NCBI RefSeq assembly: GCF_033101155.1
Contig: NZ_JAWMPX010000014.1
Coordinates: forward strand, 1 to 64,000
Source: Tropicimonas sp033101155
GTDB taxonomy: Bacteria; Pseudomonadota; Alphaproteobacteria; Rhodobacterales; Rhodobacteraceae
Length of the DNA stretch: 64,000 bases
Direction: 5' to 3'
Part shown: positions 53,041 through 62,212 of the stretch, one piece after another
Numbering within the stretch: the first letter of the stretch is position 1
How the letters are laid out: the number at the start of each line of letters is the position of its first letter
Made by a program: the position numbers and the translations under genes
The notes under the pieces: model-generated
The model's database searches: none
Seen by the model: only the letters and a program-made list of their open reading frames with translations
Told to the model about the DNA's origin: nothing

Positions 53041-53982
53041 ATGACCGTGATGACGCAGAATACCGACATTGATCCGAAAGCATTCCGGCGGGCACTGGGC
53101 AATTTCGCAACCGGCGTGACGATCATCACCACGCGCGCGCCCGATGGTACGCCGGTGGGCGTGACGGCGAGCAGCTTCAACTCGCTCTCGATGGACCCTC
53201 CGCTGATCCTCTGGAGCAGCATGAAGGGCACGCCGAGCTGCAAGGTCTTCGAAGAAGCGCCGTATTTCGCGGTCAACATCCTTGGCTCGGACCAGATGGC
53301 GATGTCCAACCACTTCGCACGCCAGCAGGAAGACAAGTTTGCCGGCCATGACTGGGAAGAAGGGATCGGTGGCGCGCCGCTTTTCCCCAACTGCGCAGGA
53401 CGGTTCCAGTGTGAGACCTATGGCAAACTCGATGGCGGCGACCACTGGATCTTTATCGGTCGTGTGGTTGCGTTCGACGATTTCGGGCGCTCGCCGCTCT
53501 GCTTTCATCAAGGCTCCTATTCCGTGCTCTTCAACCACCCGGACAGCGTTCCGAAAGCGGCAGAGGGCGCCGCGCGCGACGTCGATCGCGGGCGGATGGG
53601 CAATCACAAATTCTTCATGATGCTGCGGGCCGTGCGGGCTTACCAGGAGCGATACCTGCCGAAGCTGGACACCCTCGGGCTGAGCCTGATTGAGGCACGG
53701 ACCCTGCTTGTTCTCAACGACCTGTCCGGCCTGACCATCGAGGAACTGGTCATCCACTTGCACAGCCCGGTTCCGGAGGCGAGTGCTGCGGTGCAAACCC
53801 TGATCGCGACCGGGTTGCTCGAGAAGGCCGGGTCCGGATACGGGCTGACGGAGGCCGGTCAGGCCAAGGCCGACAAGTGCTGGGACCTCGCGGATGCACA
53901 TGCCGAGGAGAGTTTCAAAGCCTTCAGCGACGAACAGATCGAGACCTTCACCGGCGTTTTGCGCCAGCTGATCGAAAGCTGA
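53041..53982 (+). CDS. Flavin reductase fused to MarR-like domain (HpaC/C1-type)
   Basis: 313 residues: N-terminal flavin reductase (about 10-165; GNFATGVTIITTRAPDG and VGVTASSFNSLSMDPP, which bind FMN) and a C-terminal MarR-like helical domain (about 178-312). This architecture and length match the C1 reductase of Acinetobacter p-hydroxyphenylacetate hydroxylase, in which the MarR-like part senses the aromatic substrate and releases inhibition. It is coupled with the LLM monooxygenase, so the reductase likely responds to that enzyme's substrate. Confidence 0.88.
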   Translation: MTVMTQNTDIDPKAFRRALGNFATGVTIITTRAPDGTPVGVTASSFNSLSMDPPLILWSSMKGTPSCKVFEEAPYFAVNILGSDQMAMSNHFARQQEDKFAGHDWEEGIGGAPLFPNCAGRFQCETYGKLDGGDHWIFIGRVVAFDDFGRSPLCFHQGSYSVLFNHPDSVPKAAEGAARDVDRGRMGNHKFFMMLRAVRAYQERYLPKLDTLGLSLIEARTLLVLNDLSGLTIEELVIHLHSPVPEASAAVQTLIATGLLEKAGSGYGLTEAGQAKADKCWDLADAHAEESFKAFSDEQIETFTGVLRQLIES

Positions 53983-54240
53983 CCGGCCGGCTCGTCTCGT
54001 CTATCGTAACTGGGTCGGGACCGACCCGAAATGCGGCCGAACCGGTTTCCTCCCCCGGTGCGGTCGCATCTTTTTCAGGAGAGGGCTCCGCAGTCAGTCC
54101 AAAAGCCGACTGGAACAGGCCCGTCATCCGTCGCGTCTCTTGGCGATAAAGCAGCTAGGTCCAGCAGGTCTCGGCGTTGCCGTGTTTCCGACTTCGCGCG
54201 ACGTGATATCGCCGACCAGATGCGAAACCAGACCCGACGC

Positions 54241-54648
54241 TTAGGCCCCGACGTCAGGCATTTCGACAAACCGAACGCCGTTGATCTTCCAGCCATCCTC
54301 CGTCGGGATCATTTCGTACTCCAACGCGTGATATCGGCCTTCGCTGTCCCGGAATACGACAACCTGATAGTCAGCTCCGGACCGGGAAACGGTTGGACCG
54401 AAGCGAACGGATGATGGTTTCCAAACCATCGGGTAACCTTGCTCGACCATCTGACCAAATTGCTTCGGGCTCTGGAAGATTGTCTTGATGTTTGGGGACG
54501 CAAAGCTGAATGCGCCTTCGAGATCGCGTTTCTCGAAGGCCTGAAGCTGCGAGCGGATGACTTGCTGGATGTCGCTGAGCGACTGCTGTGCAGCCGATGC
54601 GAGCGGAAAGAGTGTTACAAGCAATATCGCGATGGTTCTGTAAATCAT
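54241..54648 (-). CDS. Exported DUF4864 protein
   Basis: 135 residues. Signal peptide about 1-20, then QQSLSDIQQVIRSQLQAFEK and later segments of the DUF4864 family (NTF2-like, about residues 20-130). The ATG at 54648 gives the signal peptide. Function unknown. It stands alone, convergent with the reductase gene. Confidence 0.82.
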   Translation of the reverse strand: MIYRTIAILLVTLFPLASAAQQSLSDIQQVIRSQLQAFEKRDLEGAFSFASPNIKTIFQSPKQFGQMVEQGYPMVWKPSSVRFGPTVSRSGADYQVVVFRDSEGRYHALEYEMIPTEDGWKINGVRFVEMPDVGA

Positions 54649-54955
54649 GATCGTCACCTCCCTGTCTCGAGATAGCGCGAGGTGACGCTCAGGAAAGGTG
54701 TCGCGCCGAAACGTCCTGCTTCGCGAATGCGGGAAACGATGACGTGCCGATCCACACACCCATTTTGGCAGGCTCCGATGAGCGAAGGCCTGATGGCGCT
54801 CCCGACTGTCGGCAATGCGCATGAAAGGGGCTTTGTTGGCGGGGCTTTTCGGCTCCTGCGAGGCTATTCGGGGGCTACGCGAGACAGTTTGGTGGCCACC
54901 ATCCCGGAGACCGGCCAGGCGGCACCGGTCTCCGGGACGGGCGAGATCTGCCTGT
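54649..54955. other. 307-bp gap, no gene seen
   Basis: Between two minus-strand genes, so it holds the promoter of DUF4864 and the terminator of the BKACE gene. GAGACCGGCCAGGCGGCACCGGTCTC (54908-54933) forms a weak hairpin near the BKACE stop and may be its terminator. Confidence 0.4.
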
Positions 54956-55741
54956 TCAGACCTGTTCCGTCGGGACGTTCAGCGCGCGGATCGCGGCATC
55001 CACCTCGCGCACGCGCTCGGCATTGTCCCGCGCGAGGGTCCCGTCCGCATGCCACATCGAGTTCTCGAACCCGACGCGTGCCTTTCCCCCAAGCTCCGCG
55101 GCCCGAACAAGGCTCCGGGTTTCCGCGGCACCAAAGGCACAGACCATCCAGTCGATTTCCATATGGTCGAGCGGGTCCAGATAGGCTTCGAGTTCGACAC
55201 TGTTGCGCGACCCATGGGCGTAGCAGCCCTGAACGAACAGAACGGAGTGACGTTTCCCGGGGATCCAGTCATTCGCGCAGGCTTCGGCGAACGCACTGAC
55301 ATCCTGCGGGGAATAGAGGATATGCTGGATTCCGACACCGCTCTCCTGCGCCCAGGAATAGAAGTCGCGCGCAGCCGGCCAGTCATCGGAGTGGCGCACC
55401 ATTTCGCGCAACCCAACCGACACGTTGTCAGGCTTCAGACGGTGCATCATCGCGCGCTGCTGCTCCGCCTCATAGCGACCTGCCGCTTCCGAAGTGACCT
55501 GCAGATACATGCCCGGCACCTCTTCTCTCAACCGATCGAGCAGCGCACCGTAACGCCCGGCATCGAGCAGATGGGCGCCGGAGCCATCGCGGATATGCAG
55601 GTGGATCCCGTCGGCGCCGGCCAGCTGACACTCGCGGGCCGTCTCGACGGTCTCGTCCTCGGTGATCGGCAGCGCCGGATGATCGACCTTGCCGCGCCGC
55701 GCGCCATTGGGCGCCACCATCAGGCGGGGCAGCGCGCTCAT
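54956..55741 (-). CDS. BKACE family (DUF849) beta-keto acid cleavage enzyme
   Basis: 261 residues from the ATG at 55741. Zinc motif HLHIRDG (about 48-54), with MVAPNGARRGK near the N-terminus, is characteristic of DUF849/BKACE enzymes that cleave 3-keto acids with acetyl-CoA to aminoacyl- or acyl-CoA products. It is divergent from a LysR-type regulator. Its specificity cannot be assigned from sequence. Confidence 0.87.
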   Translation of the reverse strand: MSALPRLMVAPNGARRGKVDHPALPITEDETVETARECQLAGADGIHLHIRDGSGAHLLDAGRYGALLDRLREEVPGMYLQVTSEAAGRYEAEQQRAMMHRLKPDNVSVGLREMVRHSDDWPAARDFYSWAQESGVGIQHILYSPQDVSAFAEACANDWIPGKRHSVLFVQGCYAHGSRNSVELEAYLDPLDHMEIDWMVCAFGAAETRSLVRAAELGGKARVGFENSMWHADGTLARDNAERVREVDAAIRALNVPTEQV

Positions 55742-55926
55742 CGCCCCGCTCCTGGCCTGACAATGGCAACGCAAACGTCAGTTGGGCGGCTTCCGGGCCA
55801 CCCCGGACAATGGAATTCAGGCATGTCTTGCTCCCCAGACAATGGTCTGGCGAAAAATACCTGAAGCCGACCCTTCACAAATAAGAACAATGTGGAATAG
55901 CCTCCATAAGAAAATCGGATAGCCCA

Positions 55927-56850
55927 ATGAAGCTCCAGCAACTTCGTTACTTCGTCGCGGTCTATGAACAGGGATCGTTCTCGGCGGCTGTGGACAAGGT
56001 GAATGCCACGCAATCCGGACTGTCCATGCATGTCAGCCAGATTGAAAAACGCTATAACGTGAGCCTGTTCAAGCGCAGTTCCTCCGGCGTGACGCCGACG
56101 GAGGTGGGGCGGGCCTTCTACAAGGAGGCGATCAAGGTCCTGGCTGCTGCGAGGGTCGCCGAGGAACGGCTGATCAACCTGTCCAAGACGGTTGTCGGCC
56201 ATGTGCATGTCGGGCTGATGCCGACCTTCACCCGCGCGGTGCTGACGGTTGTCCTCAAACGATTTGCCAAGGAATATCCGGAGGTTCGCCTCTCGGTTTC
56301 CGAGTCCTATTCGGGCATCCTGCTACAGGAAGTGCGCGAGGGGCGGCTGGATTTCGGAGTCGTGCCTGCCTTCATCGATCTCGACGACTCGCTGATCTCG
56401 AAACGGATGGGAACGGATCTGGAATGCCTCGTCTGGAGCTCGGAACGCGAGATTCCGAGGGCGAAAGACGGTGTCCTGCTGCGAAACCTCTCTCCCTTGC
56501 GTCTGGTCCTGCCCGGCGCCGGAAATGCGCGGCGGCGGCGGATCGAGAACTATCTCACCGCGAACCAGATCAATGTCAGTGATCTCATGGAACTCGACAC
56601 GATGCATGGCACGCTGGACATGGTCGCAAACTCGGACTGGGTGACAATCCTTCCGGGCATCATGTGCCTGCCGGATCTGGAGGGTGGCCCGCGGCAGGTG
56701 GCGCCGCTGGCCGACCCGCCGCTGATGGTCGATTACATGCGGATCGAGACGCGCAAACGCCCGCTCAGCGCCGCCACCCAGGCCTTTGCCGACATTCTCC
56801 AGGAGGAGCTCAACTCCGCCCTGGAAATCGACCCGTTCAGCCCGAGCTGA
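55927..56850 (+). CDS. LysR-family transcriptional regulator
   Basis: 307 residues. N-terminal winged helix with MKLQQLRYFVAVYEQGSFSAAVDKVNATQSGLSMHVSQIE (1-40), then a periplasmic-binding-like effector domain. It is divergent from the BKACE gene and presumably regulates it. A clear terminator follows (56894-56918). Confidence 0.94.
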   Translation: MKLQQLRYFVAVYEQGSFSAAVDKVNATQSGLSMHVSQIEKRYNVSLFKRSSSGVTPTEVGRAFYKEAIKVLAAARVAEERLINLSKTVVGHVHVGLMPTFTRAVLTVVLKRFAKEYPEVRLSVSESYSGILLQEVREGRLDFGVVPAFIDLDDSLISKRMGTDLECLVWSSEREIPRAKDGVLLRNLSPLRLVLPGAGNARRRRIENYLTANQINVSDLMELDTMHGTLDMVANSDWVTILPGIMCLPDLEGGPRQVAPLADPPLMVDYMRIETRKRPLSAATQAFADILQEELNSALEIDPFSPS

Positions 56851-56893
56851 CAGATCGCCGCCGTGGCGCTCCAGCGCCGGGTATGTGTGAGTC

Positions 56894-56918
56894 AGGGCAT
56901 CAAAAATCCTGATGCCCT
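56894..56918 (+). terminator. Terminator-like hairpin after LysR
   Basis: Stem AGGGCATCA / TGATGCCCT with a 7-base loop, 43 bases after the LysR stop, followed by CTGCGATCTATTATTATTTCTT, which is T-rich but not a clean U-tract. Confidence 0.7.
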
Positions 56919-57091
56919 CTGCGATCTATTATTATTTCTTCTGTATGCGCACTTGCCCGTATTTTTGAAGAAGGCGGCGATGTCGCCATGCCGCCGATCT
57001 CACTCTCTGCGGGGTCGGCGGCGGGCGAACCACGCCAGTTTCAAACCGGACAGGGCGCCTCAGCGCCTCTAGACCAGAAAGCCGAGACCGC

Positions 57092-57874
57092 ATGACATCC
57101 CAGAAACTCCACTCCACCGTTTCCGGCCGCGAGGACGGCCCCGCGTTACTGCTGCTCAACAGCTTTGGCGCCACGAACGCCATGTGGGACGCTCAGATGC
57201 CGCTGCTGGAGTCCTGCTACCGGGTGATCCGCTGCGACACGCGCGGCCATGGCCGGAGCCCGACACCGCCAGCCCCGTACAGCTTCGACGATATCGTGGG
57301 AGATGTGCTGGCTTTGCTCGACACGCACCGGATTGAGAGCGCGAGCGTGCTGGGGCTGTCCATGGGCGGCATGACCGCACTCGGGCTGGGGCTGACGGCG
57401 CCAGACAGGATCAACCGGCTGGTCTGTTGCGCCGCCCGCGCAGACGCGCCGCCACCGTTCATCCAGAACTGGCACAACCGCCTCGCCATGCTCGAAGGCG
57501 GCGGCATGGAAGCGGTGTGGAACGGCACGGTCGGCATGTGGCTTGGGGAAGAGACGAGACGCGCGTATCCGGAGCGGGAAGCGGCGCTGCGCGAGAGCTT
57601 CTTGCAGACGACCGACGAAGGCTATCGCGGCTGCGCCCACGCGCTGATTGGGCTGGACTACCTGCGTCGGCTGGGCGAGATGCGCGTGCCGACCCTGTTC
57701 GTTGCCGGGGCCGAGGACAAGGCGGCCCCGCCCGAGGCAATGCTCACCATGGCACAGGCCTGCCCCGGTTCGGAATACGCCGTTGTTCCCGGCGCCAGCC
57801 ACATCGTCAATGTCGACCGCCCAAAGGATCTCAACCTCGCGATCCTCGGTTTCCTCGAACTTGAAGCCGAATGA
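57092..57874 (+). CDS. Alpha/beta hydrolase, 3-oxoadipate enol-lactonase-like
   Basis: 260 residues. Alpha/beta-hydrolase core: LLLLNSFGATNAMWD (about 19-33), RGHGRS (51-56), nucleophile S90 (GLSMGG), an Asp near VAGAEDKAAPP (about 207-217) and His in GASHIVNV (about 233-240). This fits 3-oxoadipate enol-lactonase (PcaD) and relatives in the beta-ketoadipate pathway. It stands alone, without other pca genes, so the assignment is by family only. Confidence 0.8.
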   Translation: MTSQKLHSTVSGREDGPALLLLNSFGATNAMWDAQMPLLESCYRVIRCDTRGHGRSPTPPAPYSFDDIVGDVLALLDTHRIESASVLGLSMGGMTALGLGLTAPDRINRLVCCAARADAPPPFIQNWHNRLAMLEGGGMEAVWNGTVGMWLGEETRRAYPEREAALRESFLQTTDEGYRGCAHALIGLDYLRRLGEMRVPTLFVAGAEDKAAPPEAMLTMAQACPGSEYAVVPGASHIVNVDRPKDLNLAILGFLELEAE

Positions 57875-58228
57875 AGCCGGGCGCGGGTCGACCGGCCCAA
57901 CCCTCCTGACGCCAAGCACCGACGGGGCCACGCCCGTTTGCGGGGCGCCCTCCCGGCAGGTCGCGCTCACCCGTCATCACCGCTGAATATGACGCTATGT
58001 CAAATAGCGGCGCTCTCCACATTTCAAGATCGACACTTGACCGACGCCAAAGCAGACTGTACCCGGCCCGTCTAAAAAAAGACACAATTGCAGACAGTTG
58101 CTTCGGGGCGTCTTTTCGACTGGCCAGCCCTGATCTGTTAACTTATATGGGTTGCAAGAGGATACTCCGTGTGGCAACGTTGCTATCGGGGGCCGTTTCC
58201 TTGAAGAACTCAAAGGACGGAAGTAGAG
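57875..58228. other. 354-bp gap, no gene seen
   Basis: Leader of the VPLPA-CTERM gene. It carries AT-rich stretches near 58070-58150 that may hold a promoter; no repeat or terminator was recognised. Confidence 0.35.
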
Positions 58229-58708
58229 ATGAAGATAAAATTTTTGGCTGCGGCGGTTGCTGGGGCAATTGCATTTGCGGCACCTGCAGCCGCTGCTGTG
58301 TGGAACTTCACATACACATACGGTGCTGATGTCATATCTGGATCGTTTTCGGGCGAGCTCGGTGTCGATGGCAATACCGTTTTGGGAACAACACCCATCA
58401 GCCTTGCGATGAACGGCGTGACGCATTCCGATGACATCGTGCAGTTCCGTGGCGGTGAGAATTTGTTCACCATTGATGGGCTGGACCAGTTTTTCATAAT
58501 GGCGAACGCATCAGGCACCGAAGGCTTTGCAATTCAAAGCTCTTCAAGCCTTTACACGTATTACGACATCGACAATGGCACCACGTTCGCCAATAGTGAC
58601 TATGACCCAAGCAACTGGACTCTTTCGGCTGTGCCGCTTCCGGCGTCCGCATTGCTCCTGATCGGTGGACTGGGTGGTTTGGCTGCATTCCGGCGCCGCA
58701 CTGCCTGA
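58229..58708 (+). CDS. VPLPA-CTERM sorting-domain exported protein
   Basis: 159 residues: signal peptide (1-23), a central beta-rich domain, then VPLPASALLLIGGLGGLAAF and a RRR tail (about 134-157), which is a VPLPA-CTERM anchor recognised by exosortase-type enzymes. The body has no recognised family. No exosortase is in this window. It is a monocistronic gene with its own terminator. Confidence 0.85.
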   Translation: MKIKFLAAAVAGAIAFAAPAAAAVWNFTYTYGADVISGSFSGELGVDGNTVLGTTPISLAMNGVTHSDDIVQFRGGENLFTIDGLDQFFIMANASGTEGFAIQSSSSLYTYYDIDNGTTFANSDYDPSNWTLSAVPLPASALLLIGGLGGLAAFRRRTA

Positions 58709-59132
58709 CGCCTGTCAATGGTTCGAGATAAAGGCCGCCTTTAGGGCGGCCTTCTTCATTTCCGTCGAGAGCAATTTTGCAGATAACCGATCTGGCCTTT
58801 ATTGCAACGGGCTGCATGGTTTCTCAATCCACGCCTGCCTAAAGCCTTTGGAAGGTTCTTTCCGGAAAGGCAGATCGCTGGAAAATGCCTTCTGAAAGCC
58901 CGTGTCCGATTCGCGGCTGCGCCCTGGGGAGCGAGGATTCAATCGACGTTCGGGGCCTCTTGTTAACCAACCCTCTCCGCAGAACCTTTTCGAAACAAAC
59001 TGTTTCCAATTGGCCGAAATGGCCGGTTGCCACCTTTTCGCCCCATTTCCCGACGCCGTCTCTCAAAGGATGGCACTCCGGGCGCTCGAACTCGCACCCG
59101 TCTTTTGACCTTGGCCATCCGCGTCCGCCGCA
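58709..59132. other. 424-bp gap with terminator, otherwise no gene
   Basis: After the terminator (58731-58753) the rest looks like non-coding, partly degenerate sequence. No terminator for the minus-strand gene at 59133 was recognised. Confidence 0.4.
58731..58753 (+). terminator. Terminator of the VPLPA-CTERM gene
   Basis: AAGGCCGCC / GGCGGCCTT, a 9-base stem with loop TTTAG, 23 bases after the stop and followed by CTTCATTTCC. Confidence 0.8.
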
Positions 59133-60152
59133 TCAGATATCCGACAGTGCAACCGAGTTTCCGGTTTCGGCTGAGAGCGCGATCGCTTCGAGCACCTCAA
59201 TATTGTGCACCATCTCCTTATTCGTGAACGGGTAGGCAGCGCGCCCCGCTGCCGCATGCGCGAAGGCCTCAAGGTTGTGGGTCACGGCATCTTCCCAGGC
59301 ATGGACCTGTTGTTCGACAGGCTGGCCACTTTTCGCGGTCAGCACACGCACGATGCCATCGGGCGTGTCCGGATGACTGTCATTGAGCACCTCGACCCAT
59401 TTCTCTGTCCCGAACACATGCATCCGGATGAAATGTGGTGTGTGCAGGACGGCGCTGAAGGTCGCCGTCATTCCCGCTTCGAACTTGAGCTGCACCGTCA
59501 CCACGTCACCCGTCTCCCATCCCAGCGAGCGGTTGGCCGTGAACGCATGCAAGGTTTCGACCCGGCCAAAGAAGGAGATCAGCAGGTCGCTGAGATGGAT
59601 GCCCATCGCGGTCATGCCGGCCGCGGGCGAGATATCCTTCTTCGTGCGCCAGTCATTGGCGGGAACCCCGATCAGCTTGTCATGACTGAAGGCGGCCTCG
59701 GCATGCATGACCGTCCCAAGCTCTCCCCCGTCCAGCGCCGCGCGCAAGGCCAGCATGGCCGGTTCGAAACGCCGCTCATGGCCGATGCCCAGCTGGACCC
59801 CGGCTTTCTCGCAGGCGGCAACCGAACGGCGCGCGCTGTTCGCCGACAATCCCAGCGGCTTTTCGCAGAAGACATGCTTGCCGGCCGCCGCAACCTCGGC
59901 GATCTGCGTCTCGTGCAGCGTGTTGGGAGTTGTCAGGATAACGGCATCGACCTGAGCCAACGCGAGAGGCTCGGCCAGCTCGGTCCATGCCGGCAGGCCC
60001 ATCTCCAGAATGCCCGCATGGTTCTCCGTCACCGGTTCGACAATCCCCGCGACGCGCAGCCAGGGATGCCCCTGTAGCCGGTTGGCGATATGCTTGCCCC
60101 ACCAGCCGAAGCCGGCAATGGCTACGGTGAAGGTCGAATTGGCCTCGGTCAT
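59133..60152 (-). CDS. Gfo/Idh/MocA-family oxidoreductase
   Basis: 339 residues from the ATG at 60152. N-terminal Rossmann motif GFGWWGKHIANRL (about 12-24) and the conserved GKHVFCEKPLGLS (about 88-100, the EKP motif) with HERRFEPAM (about 122) show the family of NAD(P)-dependent sugar or inositol dehydrogenases. Substrate unknown. Its neighbour downstream in the window is transcribed the other way. Confidence 0.9.
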   Translation of the reverse strand: MTEANSTFTVAIAGFGWWGKHIANRLQGHPWLRVAGIVEPVTENHAGILEMGLPAWTELAEPLALAQVDAVILTTPNTLHETQIAEVAAAGKHVFCEKPLGLSANSARRSVAACEKAGVQLGIGHERRFEPAMLALRAALDGGELGTVMHAEAAFSHDKLIGVPANDWRTKKDISPAAGMTAMGIHLSDLLISFFGRVETLHAFTANRSLGWETGDVVTVQLKFEAGMTATFSAVLHTPHFIRMHVFGTEKWVEVLNDSHPDTPDGIVRVLTAKSGQPVEQQVHAWEDAVTHNLEAFAHAAAGRAAYPFTNKEMVHNIEVLEAIALSAETGNSVALSDI

Positions 60153-60530
60153 GAGATGCTCCCTGTCATGTTGACGTCCTGTGCGACCGGCGGTTGTCCC
60201 GCGCATGCCGATCCGGTGCGGGCCGGAAGGCTATCGCGACAGGATAGCGGCAGGAATTCCATCCAAACCAACAATGTAAGCTGATGCTCGCCGTCAGGGA
60301 ATCCGATGCCCTACGGGGGCGCCATCTATCAACTTTCCTGAAGGCAGCTAGGACAAAACACCATTTCCCATGAAGCCGCATCGACTGCATGATCCTTTCA
60401 TCAAGGCACGCTCTTGGGGAGGGGACGGGCCATTGGGATGAACATCCGGGCATTTCGCACATGATTGCCTTGCTTTGTCCGCCCAGCGTCCTCTCCGGGA
60501 AACAGACAGTGAACAGCTCGGAGATCACGA
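60153..60530. other. 378-bp divergent gap, no gene seen
   Basis: Divergent promoter region between the dehydrogenase and the OsmC gene. No repeat or clear box was recognised. Confidence 0.35.
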
Positions 60531-61001
60531 ATGCCGAACGTCAAGGAAAAACCGATCTGGAAGTTCAGCGTAACCGGGCGCCACACATCCAACACCCAGT
60601 CCGTCGCCGAGGCGCGCGGAAAGAGCGTTGTCATCGACGAACCGATCCAGCGCGGCGGCACCGATGAGGGACCGATGCCGGTCGAATATGTCTTCATGGG
60701 GCTCGCGGGCTGCACGCATGTGATTTCCAACAAGCTCGCCGCGGCCAACGGGATCGCCTTCACGTCGATGGAGATCGACATCAAGGTCACGATGGACAGC
60801 CACGGCACACGCCTGATCCACCCGATCGATATACCGTTTCCGTCGGTCACATTGAATATCACCGCGGAGTTTGACGGCCCGCGCGAAGGGGCTATCCGGG
60901 TGACTGAAGATCTGCGCGACCACTGCGCCGTCTCCAAGATGCTCCAGGAGTCGGGCACCGAAGTCATCGAGAACTGGACGCTCAACGGCGTCGCGGCCTG
61001 A
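60531..61001 (+). CDS. OsmC-family protein
   Basis: 156 residues. GPMPVEYVFMGLAGCTHVISNKLAAANGI (about 47-75) carries the family's conserved Cys (about 61); a second Cys lies in DLRDHCAVSKML (about 130). It is a second, distinct OsmC-like protein in the window. GGAG precedes the ATG. It lies 58 bp before the AEC transporter. Confidence 0.82.
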   Translation: MPNVKEKPIWKFSVTGRHTSNTQSVAEARGKSVVIDEPIQRGGTDEGPMPVEYVFMGLAGCTHVISNKLAAANGIAFTSMEIDIKVTMDSHGTRLIHPIDIPFPSVTLNITAEFDGPREGAIRVTEDLRDHCAVSKMLQESGTEVIENWTLNGVAA

Positions 61002-61059
61002 GGCAGCCCCATGCGCCGCCCGCCCCATCCACAGAACCGGCCGGAAAGGACGTATCATC

Positions 61060-62043
61060 ATGCTGACGCAGATGTTCGAGATCCTTGGGCCCATCGTGAT
61101 CATCACCGCGATTGGGTACCTGTTGGGGCGGTCCTCCGTCGGGCTGGACACACGGGCGCTCAGCAGCATGGTGCTGCTGGTTGCGACGCCGGCGCTGATC
61201 TTCCACACGCTGACATCTCTTCATGTCACGCCGGACACCATCCGGACCATGGCCGGCGCCGCCCTGATGTGCATCACCCTGACCGGCGTCATGGGGCTGG
61301 CGATCCTGCTCTCGGTCGGCGGTCCGGTGCGGAGCTTCCTGCCGCCGCTGATGCTGCCCAATTCCGGCAATATGGGCTTGCCGCTGGTGTTGCTGGCCTT
61401 CGGCACCGAAGGGTTGCAGCTTGGCGTGGCCTATTTCTTCGTGGTGGCGCTGGTCCAGCATTCAGTCGGATTGTCGATCTATGCGGGCTCGTTGCGGCTC
61501 TCGGCGATCCTGAAACAGCCGCTGATATATGCGGTCGCCGCCGTTCTGCTGGTCACATGGACCGGCCTGCCCGTGCCAGAGATCGTGCTGGTCACGACCG
61601 AGCTGCTGGGCGGCATGATGGTGCCGGCCATGCTGATGTTGCTGGGCGCATCGCTGGCGAGCTTGCAGGTCACGGATCTGCGCCCGGCACTGCTGGTGGC
61701 ATTTGCCCGCCTGTCGCTGGGGGTGATTTCCGCCCTGACGGTGATCTTCCTTCTGGGCCTGGAGGGCATCACGGCGGGCGTCGTGTTCCTCCTGGCTACC
61801 ATGCCAACGGCCATCGTGAACTACATCTATGCCGAACGTTTCCAGCACAACCCGCGACAGGTCGCAGGCTCGATCGTCACCTCCACCATCGTAACGTTCG
61901 TCTGCCTGCCCATGCTCGTCTGGACGGCGCTGGGGATCTCGGAGAGCGACGATGAATCGGCGCGTCATTCAGTGCTGCCAGTGACGAGTGAACGACAGGG
62001 CGTCGCTTTGGAGGCGTCGTGGCAGATCGACAAGGACCGGTGA
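61060..62043 (+). CDS. AEC (auxin efflux carrier) family transporter
   Basis: 327 residues with about ten TM helices. The segment PNSGNMGLPLVLLAFGTEG (about 98-116) is typical of AEC proteins. These carry organic acids, including malonate, malate or 4-coumarate. It may form an operon with the OsmC gene. The transported solute is not known. Confidence 0.88.
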   Translation: MLTQMFEILGPIVIITAIGYLLGRSSVGLDTRALSSMVLLVATPALIFHTLTSLHVTPDTIRTMAGAALMCITLTGVMGLAILLSVGGPVRSFLPPLMLPNSGNMGLPLVLLAFGTEGLQLGVAYFFVVALVQHSVGLSIYAGSLRLSAILKQPLIYAVAAVLLVTWTGLPVPEIVLVTTELLGGMMVPAMLMLLGASLASLQVTDLRPALLVAFARLSLGVISALTVIFLLGLEGITAGVVFLLATMPTAIVNYIYAERFQHNPRQVAGSIVTSTIVTFVCLPMLVWTALGISESDDESARHSVLPVTSERQGVALEASWQIDKDR

Positions 62044-62212
62044 ACATGCGGTCGAAACAGAAGCGGGACGGGAGCGAACCGGACGGTCGTGGCGTCCGGA
62101 ACATCGCAAGGGAGGACAACATGCGCGACAGGACAAGACGCGATCAAGGGCGCATCGGGCCGGTCCATTCCGGCCTCGGCACCCCCGCCCCTGCGACGGT
62201 GAAGCCTGCAAG

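Noticed and set aside
55742..55926. LysR-type T-N11-A sites in the BKACE/LysR divergent region
   Set aside because: Several matches occur, as expected by chance for such a loose motif in AT-containing DNA; none is clearly palindromic.
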